From Solea solea (Eukaryota > Chordata > Actinopteri > Pleuronectiformes > Soleidae), in contig NC_081154.1 in NCBI RefSeq assembly GCF_958295425.1, forward strand, positions 62,001-126,000: 64,000 bases of DNA. The letters run 5' to 3'. The notes beneath the pieces were generated by a model. That model was not told the DNA's origin. It worked only from the letters and a program-made list of their open reading frames with translations, and did no database searches. Below are positions 1-12,203 of this stretch, piece after piece. Position numbers and translations under genes: made by a program. Numbering within the stretch: position 1 is the first letter of the stretch; each line of letters starts with the position of its first letter.

Positions 1-547
1 AAAGAATACTTAGTTTGCTCCAATGCGGTCTCTCCACGGACAGTTGGTACTGATCCCCTTTGCGGATTCAATCTTCTGGTCAGTCCAGAATTGTACTGAC
101 CAATGTTCACAAAACAGTTTGATGCTAAGTGGTGCGAACACACGTTTGCTGACTTTATGCGGCACATTTGCCTCATATATAAAACTTATCCACTGGACAC
201 AAATCCTCTGAGGTTGGAAGTTTGTGTAAAACACTGTGCAGCCACAAACAGCACACTCCCTCCACATTGACATTATACTGGTCTTCCTCCCTCGCCTGTA
301 CTCTCACATTTTATAGTGACAAGGTGGAGCTTACGAAGTAAACTTTGTGGTGGGGTGGCAACATTCGAGGTGAAATGCGCAGGCAATTCAACATTGCATG
401 TTTTATCGCCTATACTTAAACTAAGGGAGACCACGAACCCATGACTGAATCTTCGTTTTTCAAATTTTGACGACTGGTAGGGCCTCCAGAGTCCCAATTG
501 TAAGTATTAAAATGATTAAAAAGTTGATTTTGCATAATATGTCCCCT
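1..547 (-). mobile_element. Kolobok-like DNA transposon, partial copy 1, with THAP remnant
   Basis: The right end reads TGCATAATATGTCCCCT followed by TTAA (548-551). This matches the inverted ends of the copies at 5221 and 23239. On the minus strand around 150-270 a decayed THAP-type sequence is visible (CAVCGCTV, then [16 protein letters not shown]), parallel to the other two copies. A TTAA target site together with a THAP domain points to the Kolobok superfamily. The left part lies outside the window or is lost. No intact transposase is present. Confidence 0.65.
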
Positions 548-555
548 TTAAAAGA

Positions 556-960
556 AAAGCTGAGACAATTCAATTTTATTTGTCTAGCGCCAAATCATAA
601 CAAGGCACTGTACATAAACATCAAGAGAGCAGAGAACCCCAACAGTTCACACAATGAGCAAACACTAGGCATTAGTGGTGAGAAAAAACTCCCTCTTAAC
701 AGAAGAAGAAATCTCCGACAGAACCAGGCTCAGAGATGTGTGGTCATCTGCCTCGACCAGCTGGGGTGAAATGAAAACAGGGACAGAGGAGAGGTGGGGG
801 ACAGAAAGGGGGGGAGAGAAAGGACAAGAGGGCGATGAGGTGGAGACAGAAGAGAGAGACCAGGAGCAGATACACAACTGTATCAAGACAAACAGAAAGT
901 TACTGTATATAGAAAGTTTATTTACAATAAAGCATAATGGAAACTTAAAACAAGCTGTTC
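556..960 (-). repeat. Retroelement-derived dispersed repeat (LINE/SINE tail type)
   Basis: The stretch starts with CAATTCAATTTTATTTGTCT and continues with 'gcgccaaatcataacaa', 'aaaaaactccctcttaaca' and 'agaaccaggctcagag'. This wording recurs in many fish genomes as the 3' part of a dispersed retroelement, read on the minus strand. No protein is supported. The family assignment is from memory. Confidence 0.45.
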
Positions 961-2447
961 CAGAAGTAGCGGATTGGCCTACAAGAGAAAAAAAAAAACA
1001 CCATTAACTAAAAGAGCCAGATCAAACCAAACTTAAACCAAAGTAAAATTACACCCTTTCAACGCTGGAGAAAGTTTCCGTTGTAATAAAAAAATGGTTG
1101 AATGGAGAACACACGCAGCTTCCCAAGCTGCACAGAAAACATGCCACTCACAGCCGATTGCTGAATTGGAGTCACCTGTGGAACAAGCAGAAATAGACAG
1201 ACCCACAAACACACAGGAAAATTAATGTCTCACAGCATAACACTTTGATTTATTTATAGTGCATTTTTAAAGAACGCATTTACTTCACACAGACTAATTT
1301 TTTTGCCATATTGTTTCCTTTGGTTCCCAACACACACACACTGACAAGGATTTATTCAGTTCTATTTGTTGGTTTGTTTATGGAGTAAAAACCATGTTGG
1401 GTCTTCATTCTGGTCTAGAGTGAACTCATTTTTACACATTTTGTTCCACATGGATTAGGAAATGTTTGGAAAACATCACAGCAAATGTAACTAAATTAAA
1501 CACCCGAGCCAACAACCTGAACCTGGTTACATTTCAGCCATTTTGTTTTCTTTGGTTACAAAATACTGACATGGGTTTTTTCCTCATCACTTAGTAATAC
1601 CCTGTGGAGCTCCACTTAGAGTTTTACTTGATACTCATTTCAAACAAAATGTCAAATTAAATATTAGTTTAAATGTCATCTGATAAAAATCAAAGTGTTA
1701 AAGTTTGATTGTACACTTACATTTAAGTGTTAAGTGTGTTTGGTGTTTGTTTCTGTTTGGTTGTGATGAGTTTCTGTTGTACTCACGCCAGCAAACAGAA
1801 TCTAGTCCAGTCCGTCCATGAAATCCAGTCCGGGTTTTGTAGCAGGTTTGCGTTATTGCTGCAAACAGAGAGTGAGACACAAACACGCGTCTGTGACCGT
1901 TTCATTCAAGACAAGGGCTGAGAAGACTGGTGTCAGTGAGAAAACAAAGTAACGTCAACCTACATGTGTGGTCTGTCCGCGAGCTCCTCGCCCACCAGAT
2001 GGACTGGCGCACGCCGTTGACACTTCCAGGTTTTGTAAGGAGTTTGAATATTGGCACAAATGGTCAGCCAATCAGGTACGAAAGCGGGATTTTTGGGGGC
2101 GGGTCTTATTATTGAAAACAGGTGCACTGTGACTGATTTTTTTAACCATAACTTTATTTAAAACATTCCACAAATGTTGACAAAGAAACAACATCCCCTT
2201 CAAAAAGAGGAAAAAGATCAACTAAATAAAGAACTATATAAAATAATTATTCTAATAAAATGAACACATAGGTTATTATTAGACGTTAAACATTGTGTCA
2301 GTAAAAATAATGAAGTTTGTCATAGCTGTAACCCATGTCAAATGCATCATAAGAAATACTTAGGAATAAAAAGGAAGACATGGCATTTAAATTATGTTAT
2401 TTGTCTTTTATCTGATCAAGTATAGCAGGTTATATATATGTATATAT

Positions 2448-2480
<33 letters not shown>

Positions 2481-3827
2481 CATATTTAAGTGACATTTTA
2501 TATGTAAACATTTGGTGTGAGCTGCTCAGCATACAGGCCTAACATTTCAGTATTTGCATTCTCAATGTTCATTTGTAAATTGTTATTTATGTTGATGGAT
2601 AATGACTGACTTTAATAACCACGTGCATGTGTTAAAGGACATGATTATTAATCTGCACTGGATTATTGTGTCACCATGTTCATATTTATGTCTCATGTGT
2701 TGATCCGAGTGGTGATTTAAGGTTTGGTACTTTTCCTGATCTTAGTGTGAATATTTATAAAGTTCACAGCTGTTCCAAACTCATGACTTTAACCAACTTT
2801 TACACATATAAAAAAAAATAAACAAACAAAAAAGTTACTGAGCACTAGGTGGCAGCGTTTACCTATTTGTGATGGTGCTGTGTGGATCTGTAAGAGCAAA
2901 TGAAAGCTTCTCTTTCATTCTCTTTAAATGTTTTTGGTTGTTTTTGTGTCAGATTGACGAGGATTCTCCTGCCTTCACTGTTTTACTGACATCAATCACT
3001 TCTCAATGTGACGATGGCACATGCAGGAGCTTCTTCTTCTTCCATGTTTGCTCCTCTGTGGCATTAGCAGGTCATCATTGGAAGCCATCTTCCTGAGGTA
3101 TTCTTGGATGGATGTGTGTGTGTGTGTGTAGCTGCTCTGTCACTGATAAAAACACTGATGACAGAGCATTGTCATGGTTACTGCAGTGATGTCCACAACT
3201 CAGTCGCTGAACCAGGTGAGTGTTGGACAGCATGGGGTCAGAGGTCAGTGACCTAAGTGGACTGGTATTGATCACATGACTCTGTTTATATTCAGACATA
3301 CGTGTGTGGTGCGTTCACTTGCTAAAAAGTCAATACATGTTCTTACATGTAGTACAAGTATTTTCCTTTTATAAATATTATTTTTAGTTGTTTATACAAT
3401 TCTAGACTATTTTTGTGGATACTTTGTTTTGTTTTGAGTCATTATTCTCCACTGCTGCCCCCTGGTGTCCACACAGCACACAGGCATTTCCTGATAAATA
3501 TCATATAGTTATTTATAAAAGATAAGTGATGCCCGTTTCTCACTTGGTACCACCCATACACCTGCCTGACCAATCATGAGTCAGCTGTCAATCATAATGA
3601 AAACAAACAAATCTGTTCAGCTCAATTAAATCTCTATTAATCAAAATAATTTATTTATTTTACTTGTTAATTTAACACACACACACACAGAACTAACATG
3701 TTTAAAGGGACAGTTTATGTTTTTTTTTTAAATTGAAGTGTTGAGTGTTAGGGGTGCTCACACTGCACATCTATCACTTTAAGTTAATAATCTCTCTGAT
3801 CGTTTCCCTCTTCCAGGATTTTTGTGG
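961..3827. other. Non-coding intergenic DNA
   Basis: Short open frames here have no recognisable protein features. There is an alternating TA/CA microsatellite at about 2431-2481 and small (CA)n and (GT)n tracts near 1330, 3115 and 3678. A relatively GC-rich patch at 1960-2110 has no interpretable coding content. COX11 3' UTR sequence may occupy part of the right end. Confidence 0.5.
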
Positions 3828-3835
3828 TCAAATGT

Positions 3836-3903
3836 GTTCAAGTCCTGGCTCAGGTCCAGGCTCAGGACCAGGCTCAGGTCCAGGCTCAGGTCCAGGCTCA
3901 GTC
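3836..3903. repeat. 12-bp minisatellite beside the COX11 stop codon
   Basis: About five copies of a GGCTCAGGTCCA-like unit abut the COX11 TAA at 3904-3906, in its 3' UTR. The repeat yields spurious Gly-Pro-Ser open frames on both strands, which are not genes. Confidence 0.75.
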
Positions 3904-4967
3904 TTAGTTGTAGCTGTATCCAGGCAGCGGCAGCGTCTGACCCTCCTTGGCCTCAAAGAAGGTGTAGGACAGTGTGATGGTGCTGACCCGTGCCATCCTG
4001 GGGTCCTCGTGGAACTCGGGGTCGATGTAGAAGAAGACAGGCATGTCGACCTCCTCGTGAGGGTTAAGACGCTGCTCCTCGAAGCAGAAGCACTGAGAGC
4101 ACAAGCAGGACGGAAGATTACAAATCGTATACGCTGAGTGAGGAAAAACAAACTTTCAGGTTCTTGTACATCAGGTGGGAGGAGCCTGAGCTTCAAGCCG
4201 GTCACAAACCTGGATCTTGTTGAAATATTGTCCCGCCTCAAAGGGGACCACGTTGTAAGTGGAGATCCCGATGATGGGTTTGTCCGTCGGGTTTTTCGCT
4301 CGGTAAAACGCCAACGCCGTCTCACCAGGAACTACCTGTATGACAGAACACGCAAGTGTTCTTTCAGAGCTTCTCGGATGCGAGACAAACTTGACATAAC
4401 AAACCTGTCACTTGTCCTGAGGTCTCTTACATAGATCTCGCTCTGCTGCGGCCTGAAGTTCCACTGCATGCTGGCGTGCGTGTCAGCGTTGAAGGTGATC
4501 TTCAGGACGCGTTCTTTCACCGGCTTCATCGTCTCCACCATGTCTGTGTCGTGGCCAGCCACCGCCGTACCACCGAGCCCTGCTGCCTGAGAGACACACA
4601 GAGTTCACACACGCTGGAGACCAGGGTCAGGACGTCACACCGCCGCCCTCCTCACCTGGCAGTAGAGTCTGTAGAGTGGCACGGCGGCATACGACAGGCC
4701 GATCATACCGACGCCGGCCGCAGCGATGTATGTCAGCACCGTCTTGTTCCTGGTCTTCCAGTCCTCTTCCTGACCCTTTGACCTCCTGCTCTGGTTCTTG
4801 TTCCCTCGGCTTTGAGGGCTCAGAGGAATCCTCAGCCGCAGGAAGTGTTCAGTCTGAGAACACAGCACCGTCCCCGTCTTGCACCGCTGCGTCCGCACAC
4901 ACTGTACCAGCAGTGCAGAAGTGTGAGGGTAACGGACGGGCGGGCGGAGCAGGAGAGGCAGCAGCAT
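3904..4967 (-). CDS. cox11: Cytochrome c oxidase assembly protein COX11
   Basis: COX11 is an inner mitochondrial membrane protein that delivers copper to the CuB site of cytochrome c oxidase subunit 1. Four coding exons join in phase 0 with GT-AG borders: 4967-4656, 4586-4431, 4335-4210 and 4092-3904, giving 260 residues. Residues 1-70 are a weakly conserved, Arg-rich presequence. A single transmembrane helix lies at about 75-97 (LTYIAAAGVGMIGLSYAAV). The intermembrane-space beta domain follows, with RPQQSEIYVVPGETALAFY, FEAGQYFNKIQ and the copper-binding CFCF motif at 199-202. It ends in the usual FFEAKEG and PGYSYN. The ATG at 4967 was chosen because it opens a presequence-like segment; the frame stays open upstream to 5048, so the exact start is uncertain. 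Length is close to the family norm. Confidence 0.95.
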
Positions 4968-5065
4968 GACCAGTCCTGAGGTCAGTCCTCGTCTAAGGCG
5001 GCAACACTCACTCTGGGGGACAACACATTTAATGTAAATGTATGTCAATATTGACGTCCCTTTAA

Positions 5066-5216
5066 GTCTGCGATATCTACGTCACATGTTCACGTCTTTA
5101 TCTCACTGTCAGACAGACAGTTGTTGATCCACTGCTGCCTCCATTACTAAGTTCAAATGTCTTATTTTGTCACTTCAGTGTTTAAAATATTTCATTTACG
5201 CATTTTCGGAGTGTGA
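5066..5216. repeat. MITE-like dispersed element with a single copy of the E-box/CRE/GATA unit
   Basis: The segment carries one 'ctacgtcacatgttcacgt' plus 'ctttatc' unit, followed by 'gttgttgatccactgctgcc' and 'aagttcaaatgtc'. The same order occurs beside the arrays at 43.1, 53.4 and 54.2 kb. It therefore looks like an unexpanded member of that family. Confidence 0.6.
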
Positions 5217-5220
5217 TTAA

Positions 5221-6470
5221 AGGGGACATATTATACCTTATTTCCCCCATTCAAATAGTTCCCTGGTGTCCTAATGAACATGTCAGTGACATGCCTTGGT
5301 CAAAATACCATAAGGATGAAGCATCATAGCAGTTCAATAACCCTGCTAAACCCGCCCCTTTCAGAACGCTCGGTTTTCGTGCATGGTCCCTTTATATGCA
5401 AATGAGACACAGGCAAACACACACCCACTTCTTCCAGGGGGTTTCTGATATGTCCTCTTTACAGCGCTCACTCGCTCAGCTGCTACTCGTCTCCCCCTCC
5501 CTCCACTAGTTATCTGACAATATCAACATGGCAGCATGCGTAGAAAACAGTGAGAGTGCCGTCACAGGAAGAGATGTCCTACATAAGGATCGAGCCGAAC
5601 ACTGCCGAACTGTAGATCAGTTAAAAACACTTAGGGACAGCACAGCTGATCGCCACCGCTGATCGCCAGCAGCGCGCAGCGAGCTGAATAAACTGGCGCT
5701 GTATGTGGCTGTATCAGACCGGTGACTGTATGCTCCGGAGCTGGCGATCAGTTTAGGCAGCTCGCCGCTCGCCGCTGGCGATCAGCGGTGCTGTCTTTTT
5801 AACTGATTTTCACAGAGAGTGCAGCACCGCTGAACGCTACCACTGATGGCCAGTGGCGAGCGGCATAAACGGCCGCTGTATGTGACTGTATCAGACTGAG
5901 TACATACTGAACAAATATTTTTAATTAGGACGTGTCAGAATGGTCAGTTATGAGCTCCATTTGACCTTGTGTGTGTTTGTACGTCGGTGAAATACGTTCG
6001 CTGACTAAATACGGCGACCGCTGGCCGCAGTCTGATGCGAAGTGGTGCGAACACACGTTTGCTGACTTTATCCGGCACATTAGCTTCATATATAAAATCC
6101 TCTGAGGCTGGAAGTTTGTGTAAAACACTGTGCTCTACTGTGCAGCCACCAACAGCACACTTGTCCCTCCGCGTTGACATAATACTGCTCTTCCTCCCTC
6201 GCCTGCACTCTCGCAGGGTGGAGCTAAGGTGGAGCTCTCGAAGTAAACTTACTGGTGGGTGGTAACATTCGCGGTGAAATGTGCATGCTGCCGTCATAAG
6301 CGCAGGGAATTCAACATCAAGTGTTTTATCGCCTATACTTACACTAAGGGGAACCACGAAAACATGACTGAGTATTCTTTTTCCACACTTTGGTGACTGG
6401 TAGGGCCTCCAGAGTCCCAAATATAAGTATTGAAATGGTTAAAAAGTTGATTTTGCATAATATGTCCCCT
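5221..6470 (-). mobile_element. Kolobok-like DNA transposon copy 2 with THAP exon remnant
   Basis: The left end is TTAA|AGGGGACATATTATACC and the right end TGCATAATATGTCCCCT, forming terminal inverted repeats. The last bases are duplicated at 6471-6486 (TGCATAATATGTCCCC), so no clean right TTAA remains. On the minus strand at about 6060-6175 lies a THAP start ([26 protein letters not shown]), followed by a frameshift compared with the 23.2-kb copy. A nested palindrome occupies about 5610-5810. There is no transposase catalytic core, so the copy is non-autonomous. Confidence 0.7.
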
Positions 6471-6486
6471 TGCATAATATGTCCCC

Positions 6487-7859
6487 CGACACATCAAAAA
6501 CCTTGAATTATCCCTTTAATGTCACATAACTTGTGGTCTGGCAAAGTGAAACTTCATGCGTGTTTTAAATTAATATTCTAATGTTAATTCAGCGGAAGAT
6601 TCACATTTTAAGCGGCAAATTAATTTAACAAACTGACCAGGAAATAGTGCAGGAAACACAGAGGTCAATGTAAAAAAAAAAATCACCGTTCAACTTTAGC
6701 CTCTTGTTTTCGGTGTAAGACACATGACCCGAATAAATAAATAAACGCTGCTAAATGTAAAAATGTTGATTCTGTAGTAAATATATGCCCATGAGCAAGG
6801 ACACACAGGACAAAGTATTTATTCATCAAGTTTTCAAGCGGAGCCTCGTTCGTTACCGCGCAGCCAAATATTAAGCGGCGGCAATCACTTTGACAATAAT
6901 GTAAATGAATACATAAAACGAACTGTTAAAGAACCGAAATTATGTTTAAAATCTACTTTACCTGAGACAACGGAGAAATTCTGCTTCTAACGCCGGATTA
7001 CAACAAAACACACGACATGTTTTACAGAAACGTACGTAACACCGGTGCAACGCACAAATGCTTCCCCTTTCCTTTCCGGAACGACAAGGGTTCCGCAGGG
7101 ACGAAACGAAATTATTATTATAGTTATTGTTATTATTATTATTATTTCATTATTATTATTATTGTCATTATCATTGTTATTATCATTATTATTATCATTA
7201 ATACTTTGTCTCGTGTTTTCATTTTGAGTTTGCTTTTGTATGTATTTTTCTTTCTTTTTTTTAAATAATTTTCTCATTGCTTTTGTGTAAATTTGTCTTT
7301 GTTTTGTGGTCTATTTCGGTTCTCTCTTTTTTACCAATTTGTGTTTAGTGTTAGTAATTTGGTGTAAATTAGTGTTTTGTTGGGTTATATCTGTCACTTT
7401 TAGTAAATGTCAGTCCATTTTGGGATTCTGGCGTTGTTTTATGCCCATTGTTATTGTTTTGTACGGATTTACTCTTGTGTCACTTCATGATCATTTACAT
7501 ATGTATGTTTTAGGTCTACATACATGTTGGTGCGTTTATGTTTTTTTCTGGATTCCTCCGTAAAAGCAAAAATAACGTTTTGTTCCTTTGGTATACATGT
7601 GTATGCTGATTTATGATCATTTACTCTCATGTGTAGTCGTGTTGTTGTGATGCCGTTGCAGTAATAACACATTTACACGACATGTAAATGTGTAAATAAT
7701 GTGTAAATGACACATTTACTCGAAGTGTAAATGTGTTATTCGGGGGTGTACGGTGGCCGTGTAAGGTCAAAAGTGCCTCAGTTTCTGTGTGTGTGTGTGT
7801 GTGTGAGAGAGAGGGTCTCCGCCGCTGCTGCTGCTGTAGCTGTAGCTTTAGCTGTAGTA
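6487..7859. other. COX11-CBX2 intergenic region including the CBX2 5' flank
   Basis: No exon is recognised. An (ATT)n-rich stretch lies at about 7110-7200 and (GT)n at about 7785-7804. The last 130 bases before the CBX2 ATG contain GCTGCTGCTG and GCTGTAGCTTTA repeats and are probably its 5' UTR. No TATA box can be assigned. Confidence 0.4.
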
Positions 7860-10800
7860 ATGGAGGGGGTCACTGTCGGACAGGTATTTGATGCGGAATG
7901 CATCCTCAGCAAACGGCCGAGGAAGGTAAGAAAAGGCGGGGGCCCGTGGAGGGGAAGACGGTGGTTGGTACCGGGGCGGCTGACGGAGTGTCTCTGACGG
8001 CGTGTGTGTGTGTGTTTGTCCGCAGGGGAAGTTTGAATATCTGGTGAAGTGGAGGGGGTGGTCGTCCAAGTAAGTAGCTAGCTCCGCTTAGCTAGCCCCC
8101 GGTGCTAGCAGACACATCCAGAGGAGACAATGCGCGGCGGTGGCCCGGTGTTTAGTGTCTCCACAGCGGCGTGGACACACCACCGCCGCGTCTACTCCCG
8201 CATTCACACCGGGCTGCTGATACTGAGGGTCGGGACGAGCTGCGGGCTCGGGCTCGGCTCGGTCACCTGAACGCCTCACTGGAGAAAGCTTTATTCACGT
8301 TCCCGTGTGATGCGTTCACTGACCCGTCACCTTGTTTTTATCACGTTTAAAAAAAAAAGACAAAAATCATTTGTTTGAATCAAAATGTGTCCCGACAAAA
8401 GAAACGTGAATAACAATACAATAAAACATTTATTAACGCTAAACAAAAGAAAACGTGTTCAGTATTAACAATCACAAAACCACAAATACCGTCATTATTT
8501 AAAACGTGTCACATTTGACAGGTAAACATGTTATTTTAACATGTTAAGTGTGGCTTTATGAGCGCAGTGCTGACTGAGCGCCCCCTGCTGCTAGAACCAG
8601 TCTAGAATAGAATAGATGTACTTTATTAATCCCAAACTGGGAAGTTATAGTGAAGCAGCAGTGAGACACATGGTATACATAGGAAAAAAAAATAGAATGA
8701 AATTGTATGAAAATAACGTGAGGATGAGAAGTGAAATGAATTATAAATACATATTATAAATGAATAAGTGCATAGCTTAAGAGGCAGCAGTATCATGAAT
8801 CTTCATGCGATAAATAACTATGTAGAGTGTGAAAACAACCATTACTCCATTAATCATCAATTGCTAAATTAATCGTCAACTTTTTTTTATGAGGGATGGA
8901 ATCAGTATCCGTCCGATATTTGTCAAAATCACTGGATTGGATATCGGACAGATGAAAATGTAAAATCCGTTATATATCGCATGCTTCACAGATGTTAAAA
9001 AAAATCTAAGCATTTTAGCGTAGTCATGGGTTTGGGCCGTGTCTTTCTTCTGTTTGTTACACAGGTTTTTGAAATGACTGCGTTGCAATAATAGATGCTG
9101 GAGTTTGTCCCTAACGTTTATCATCACTTTGAGGTTTTTTTTTTTTTCTATAATTATAGTCAGTTTGTCATTTTTCAGCTTCTTAAATGTGAACATTTGC
9201 TCCAGAAAAACAAAGAAATCATTCAAACTGAATCATTTTGTGGACAAAAGCAAGACGTTTGAGAATCATCATCATTTCTATTCATTACATTTTAATCGTT
9301 TATTGGAGAGAATAATTAATAAAAGAACCCTACATCAGTGGAGATGCAAGAATTTTAGCCACATAGCAAAAGACTAAGCTAAAATCATCTACAGGGGGCA
9401 CTGCTGCCCAGCAAACTTTATTATGATTTTTAATGAAATAATTACACAATGTCATTTAGCAAAACCGTAATGGAAATGTTTTATTTTGAAAAAAATGCAG
9501 AGCATACTTCCTGTTTACACCCTGAATGGTCATGTGACATAAAACTTCTGTACTGACCTGTTTGTGTTATTGATTTTCAGACACAACAGTTGGGAGCCAG
9601 AGGAGAACATTCTGGACCCACGGTTACTCGCTGCCTTTCATAAAAGGTGACGTTTCTGTGCTTTGTTTTCACGTTAAACCCGCGTCTGTCGCTGATCATC
9701 ACGTGATGTTTGTTTTCCTCAGAGAACAAGAGCGGGAGCTTCTGTTTCAGACCAAAGGGAAACGACCACGAGGACGACCACGTAAAATTCAGGTGATCCA
9801 GAAACTCTGTATTATCTGAGTTCCAATCCCGACTTGAGGGGGCACTCTACTTAAAGAAACGCACCCTCAACTCGAACAAAGGAAATGTGTGAAACATTAA
9901 ATTCACAAAAATTTAAAACATCATGCTTTCATCATTTAGTTTCTACCTTTGCTCATTGGCCAGGCTAGCTGTTACAAATCTTTATGCTAAGCTTTAATGT
10001 AAGCTATCTTTCTTCTTCTTCTTCTTTAAGTCGGCACAGTTGTATAGACTTGCTTGGTCAGGTACAGCCGGTGATCCCTGTGATAGACAAGCGTGGAGCT
10101 GCAGAATCCGTGGTCAGGGGCAGAAGGCTGGGTCGATCCCCGGGATAGAAACAGAGCAGAGAGGTCGGGGACAGGCAGGGTCAAAACCGGGGGAATCAGT
10201 CCAAGAACCACTGGAGAGACCAGTGCAAACGACATAGAACAATCTGGCAGTGACTGCACGGTGGAGAAGACTAAATATAGTGTACTGATTAGTGATCAGG
10301 AGCAGCTGCTGTGAACAGCTGAGTGGAGATCTGATGAGGAGGGAGTGGCTAATAGGTGATGAGAAGGAGGGAGAGAAGAACTGTGAGGGGGAATCATGAC
10401 AGTTTCAAGTCTTTGTGCTAAGCTAAGCCAGTAATGCTCTGTAATGTTAGCATGAACGCACCTTTACTTAACTTGAAGTTTTGTATTTTATTGTGTTTAT
10501 TTTAAGTGTCTTATTAAGTCTTTTGTTAGTTTATTGTGTCTTAAGTCTTTTGTTATGTCTTATTTAAGTGTCTTATTAAGTCTTTTGTTATTTGGTTGTG
10601 TCTTATTTAAGTGTCTTATTAAGTCTTTTGTTATTATGTTGCGTGCCTTTAAGCTGGGAGTCCTCAAAATGACAATAAAAAAATTCTTCTTCATGTCTTC
10701 AGCTCCCAGCTTCGCCCACTGTGAAAGACAGCCACTCCCCATCATCCTCGTCCTCGGTCCTCTCGTCAACAGCGTCCTCCTCCTCAGAAGATGAAGATCA

Positions 10801-12067
10801 CATGAAGAAGGCGAAGCCCGCCCCCCGCGTCCACACCGTCCCACAGAAGAGGCCCCAGATCATGCTCGCCAAACCCGACCCTGCCCACAAAAAGAAGCGG
10901 GGGAGGAAGCCGCTCCCCCCCGACCTGAGAGCACTGAGACAGGCAAAGAGCAGACTGGTTCCCGTTCCTCCTCCTCCTCCTCCTCCTCCTACCCCTCCCC
11001 CTACTCCTCGCCATCACCAGGCAGTCAGACCGCCCAGAGACGATCCGCGGTCTGGCGTGAAGAAACCGCTGCAGCCCGCCAGCTTCACCTACACCGGACT
11101 GAGCAGGGCGGCCAGAGACGAGGCAGGCTCCGCCTCTCACGCTGCCACCAGCTCCTTCGCTCAGACAGTCGCCTCCAAACCCGGAACGCTCGGCTGCGTC
11201 TGGACCAACCGCTCACTGTCCTCACCCTCCTCTGGCTCCTCCCACAGCAAAGCCACACCTACAGCACACAGTAAGAACTCGGAGCTGAAGTCCAGCAGCA
11301 GAAGCGACGGCTTTAAGGCGTCTCTGCTGAAACAGAGCGGCAGTTCAGGTTCCGCGGGTCTGCGCGGCGGCTTCGGAGGAGGCGGTGCGGCGGCGGGTCA
11401 GCGTTCCGGGCCGGACCAAAGGAGACAGGAAGTTATGGGTCAGAGCGGGTCGGTTCATCACAAGCAGACCCTGTCCTCATCCACGCCTCGAGACCGGGCC
11501 AATCAGGCGCTGAGCCTCCATGCCCTCAACCTGCAGAGCGTCAGCAGGCCGCTGCCTGCCGGATTCCGGGGCGGCAACACGGGGGGCGCTGGCGCCACAG
11601 CGTCCAGGTCCAGCCTAAGGAGCGGCGGCGGTGGCATCATGGTCAAAGGAGGAGCCGGAAACCAGAAAGAGTCTTGGGCTTCAGCCGGAGGGCAGCGCTC
11701 CGGTCTGGCTGCAGGTAGCGCCACAGAGCAGGGCAGGGGGAAGGAGGTGATGTCAGGAGGCGGGGCCAACCGAGGAAATGGCAGCACGAGGCAGGACGAG
11801 AGGAACCGTGGCCTGAACGAGCTCAGCACCGGAGACTCCGACGAGACCAGCAGCAGCGAATCGGAGCACAGCACCTCCCTGTATCCTAGCAACAGCCGGC
11901 CCAGCTTCGGCAACGACGCCACAGAGTTGGACACGGAAACGGACTGGCGGCCGACGCGGAACCTCCTGGAACACGTGTTCGTCACCGACGTCACGGCAAA
12001 CTTCATCACTGTGACGGTGAAGGAATCGCCGACCAGCGTGGGATTCTTTAATCCGCGAAACCACTGA
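7860..12067 (+). CDS. cbx2: Chromobox protein CBX2 (Polycomb PRC1 subunit)
   Basis: CBX2 is the nuclear chromatin reader of canonical PRC1: it binds H3K27me3 and compacts chromatin. Five coding exons join in phase: 7860-7925, 8026-8069, 9581-9646, 9723-9792 and 10703-12067 (536 residues). The chromodomain covers about residues 8-60, with aromatic-cage residues F10, W31 and W34 and the signature [13 protein letters not shown]. An AT-hook (RPRGRPRK) lies at 73-80, directly after it. A Ser/acidic tract and a Lys-rich block ending [11 protein letters not shown] follow. The large last exon is low-complexity, with Pro, Ser and Gly runs. The C-terminal C-box (about 496-536, [19 protein letters not shown]) binds RING1. 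The AT-hook distinguishes CBX2 from CBX4, CBX6, CBX7 and CBX8. The ATG at 7860 gives the expected short N-terminus before the chromodomain. Confidence 0.96.
8600..8720 (-). repeat. Retroelement 3'-tail fragment in CBX2 intron 2
   Basis: The segment 'agaatagaatagatgtactt' followed by 'tattaatcccaaactgggaa' resembles the common fish LINE/SINE tail read in reverse. The rest of intron 2 (8070-9580) shows nothing coding. Confidence 0.4.
10020..10402. repeat. Unclassified dispersed repeat in CBX2 intron 4
   Basis: The block is GC-richer than the AT-rich intron around it. It contains 'ggtcaggggcagaaggctgg' and 'gaggtcggggacaggcaggg' and ends 'gggggaatcatgacag'. This looks like a dispersed fish transposon or LTR fragment. 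I cannot assign a family and see no coding potential. Confidence 0.35.
10484..10650. repeat. Short tandem repeat in CBX2 intron 4
   Basis: Imperfect copies of 'gtcttattaagtcttttgtt' and 'gtgtcttatttaa' lie about 50 bp upstream of the acceptor of the last CBX2 exon. Confidence 0.6.
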
Positions 12068-12197
12068 GGGGGTGGGGCGCAAATCTGGACACGCCCCCAA
12101 TGCTCCTCCCACCAAACCTGTCACGGTTGCTCCGCACATGAACAGAGCGACACCGCAGCAGAATCGTCCAATCTCATTTGCACAAATCAAAACTTTA

Positions 12198-12203
12198 AAT
12201 AAA
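12198..12203 (+). terminator. Candidate CBX2 poly(A) signal (AATAAA)
   Basis: AATAAA lies 131 bases after the CBX2 stop. Further AATAAA hexamers occur near 12431 and 13390, so the real 3' end cannot be fixed from sequence alone. Confidence 0.3.

Noticed and set aside
3828..4325. 165-residue minus-strand frame ending in Gly-Pro-Glu repeats
   Set aside because: An out-of-frame shadow of COX11 exons 3-4 reading into the 12-bp repeat. The COX11 frame explains the conservation.
7017..7277. Frames rich in Tyr/Ile or Asn near 7.1 kb
   Set aside because: Translations of an (ATT)n microsatellite.
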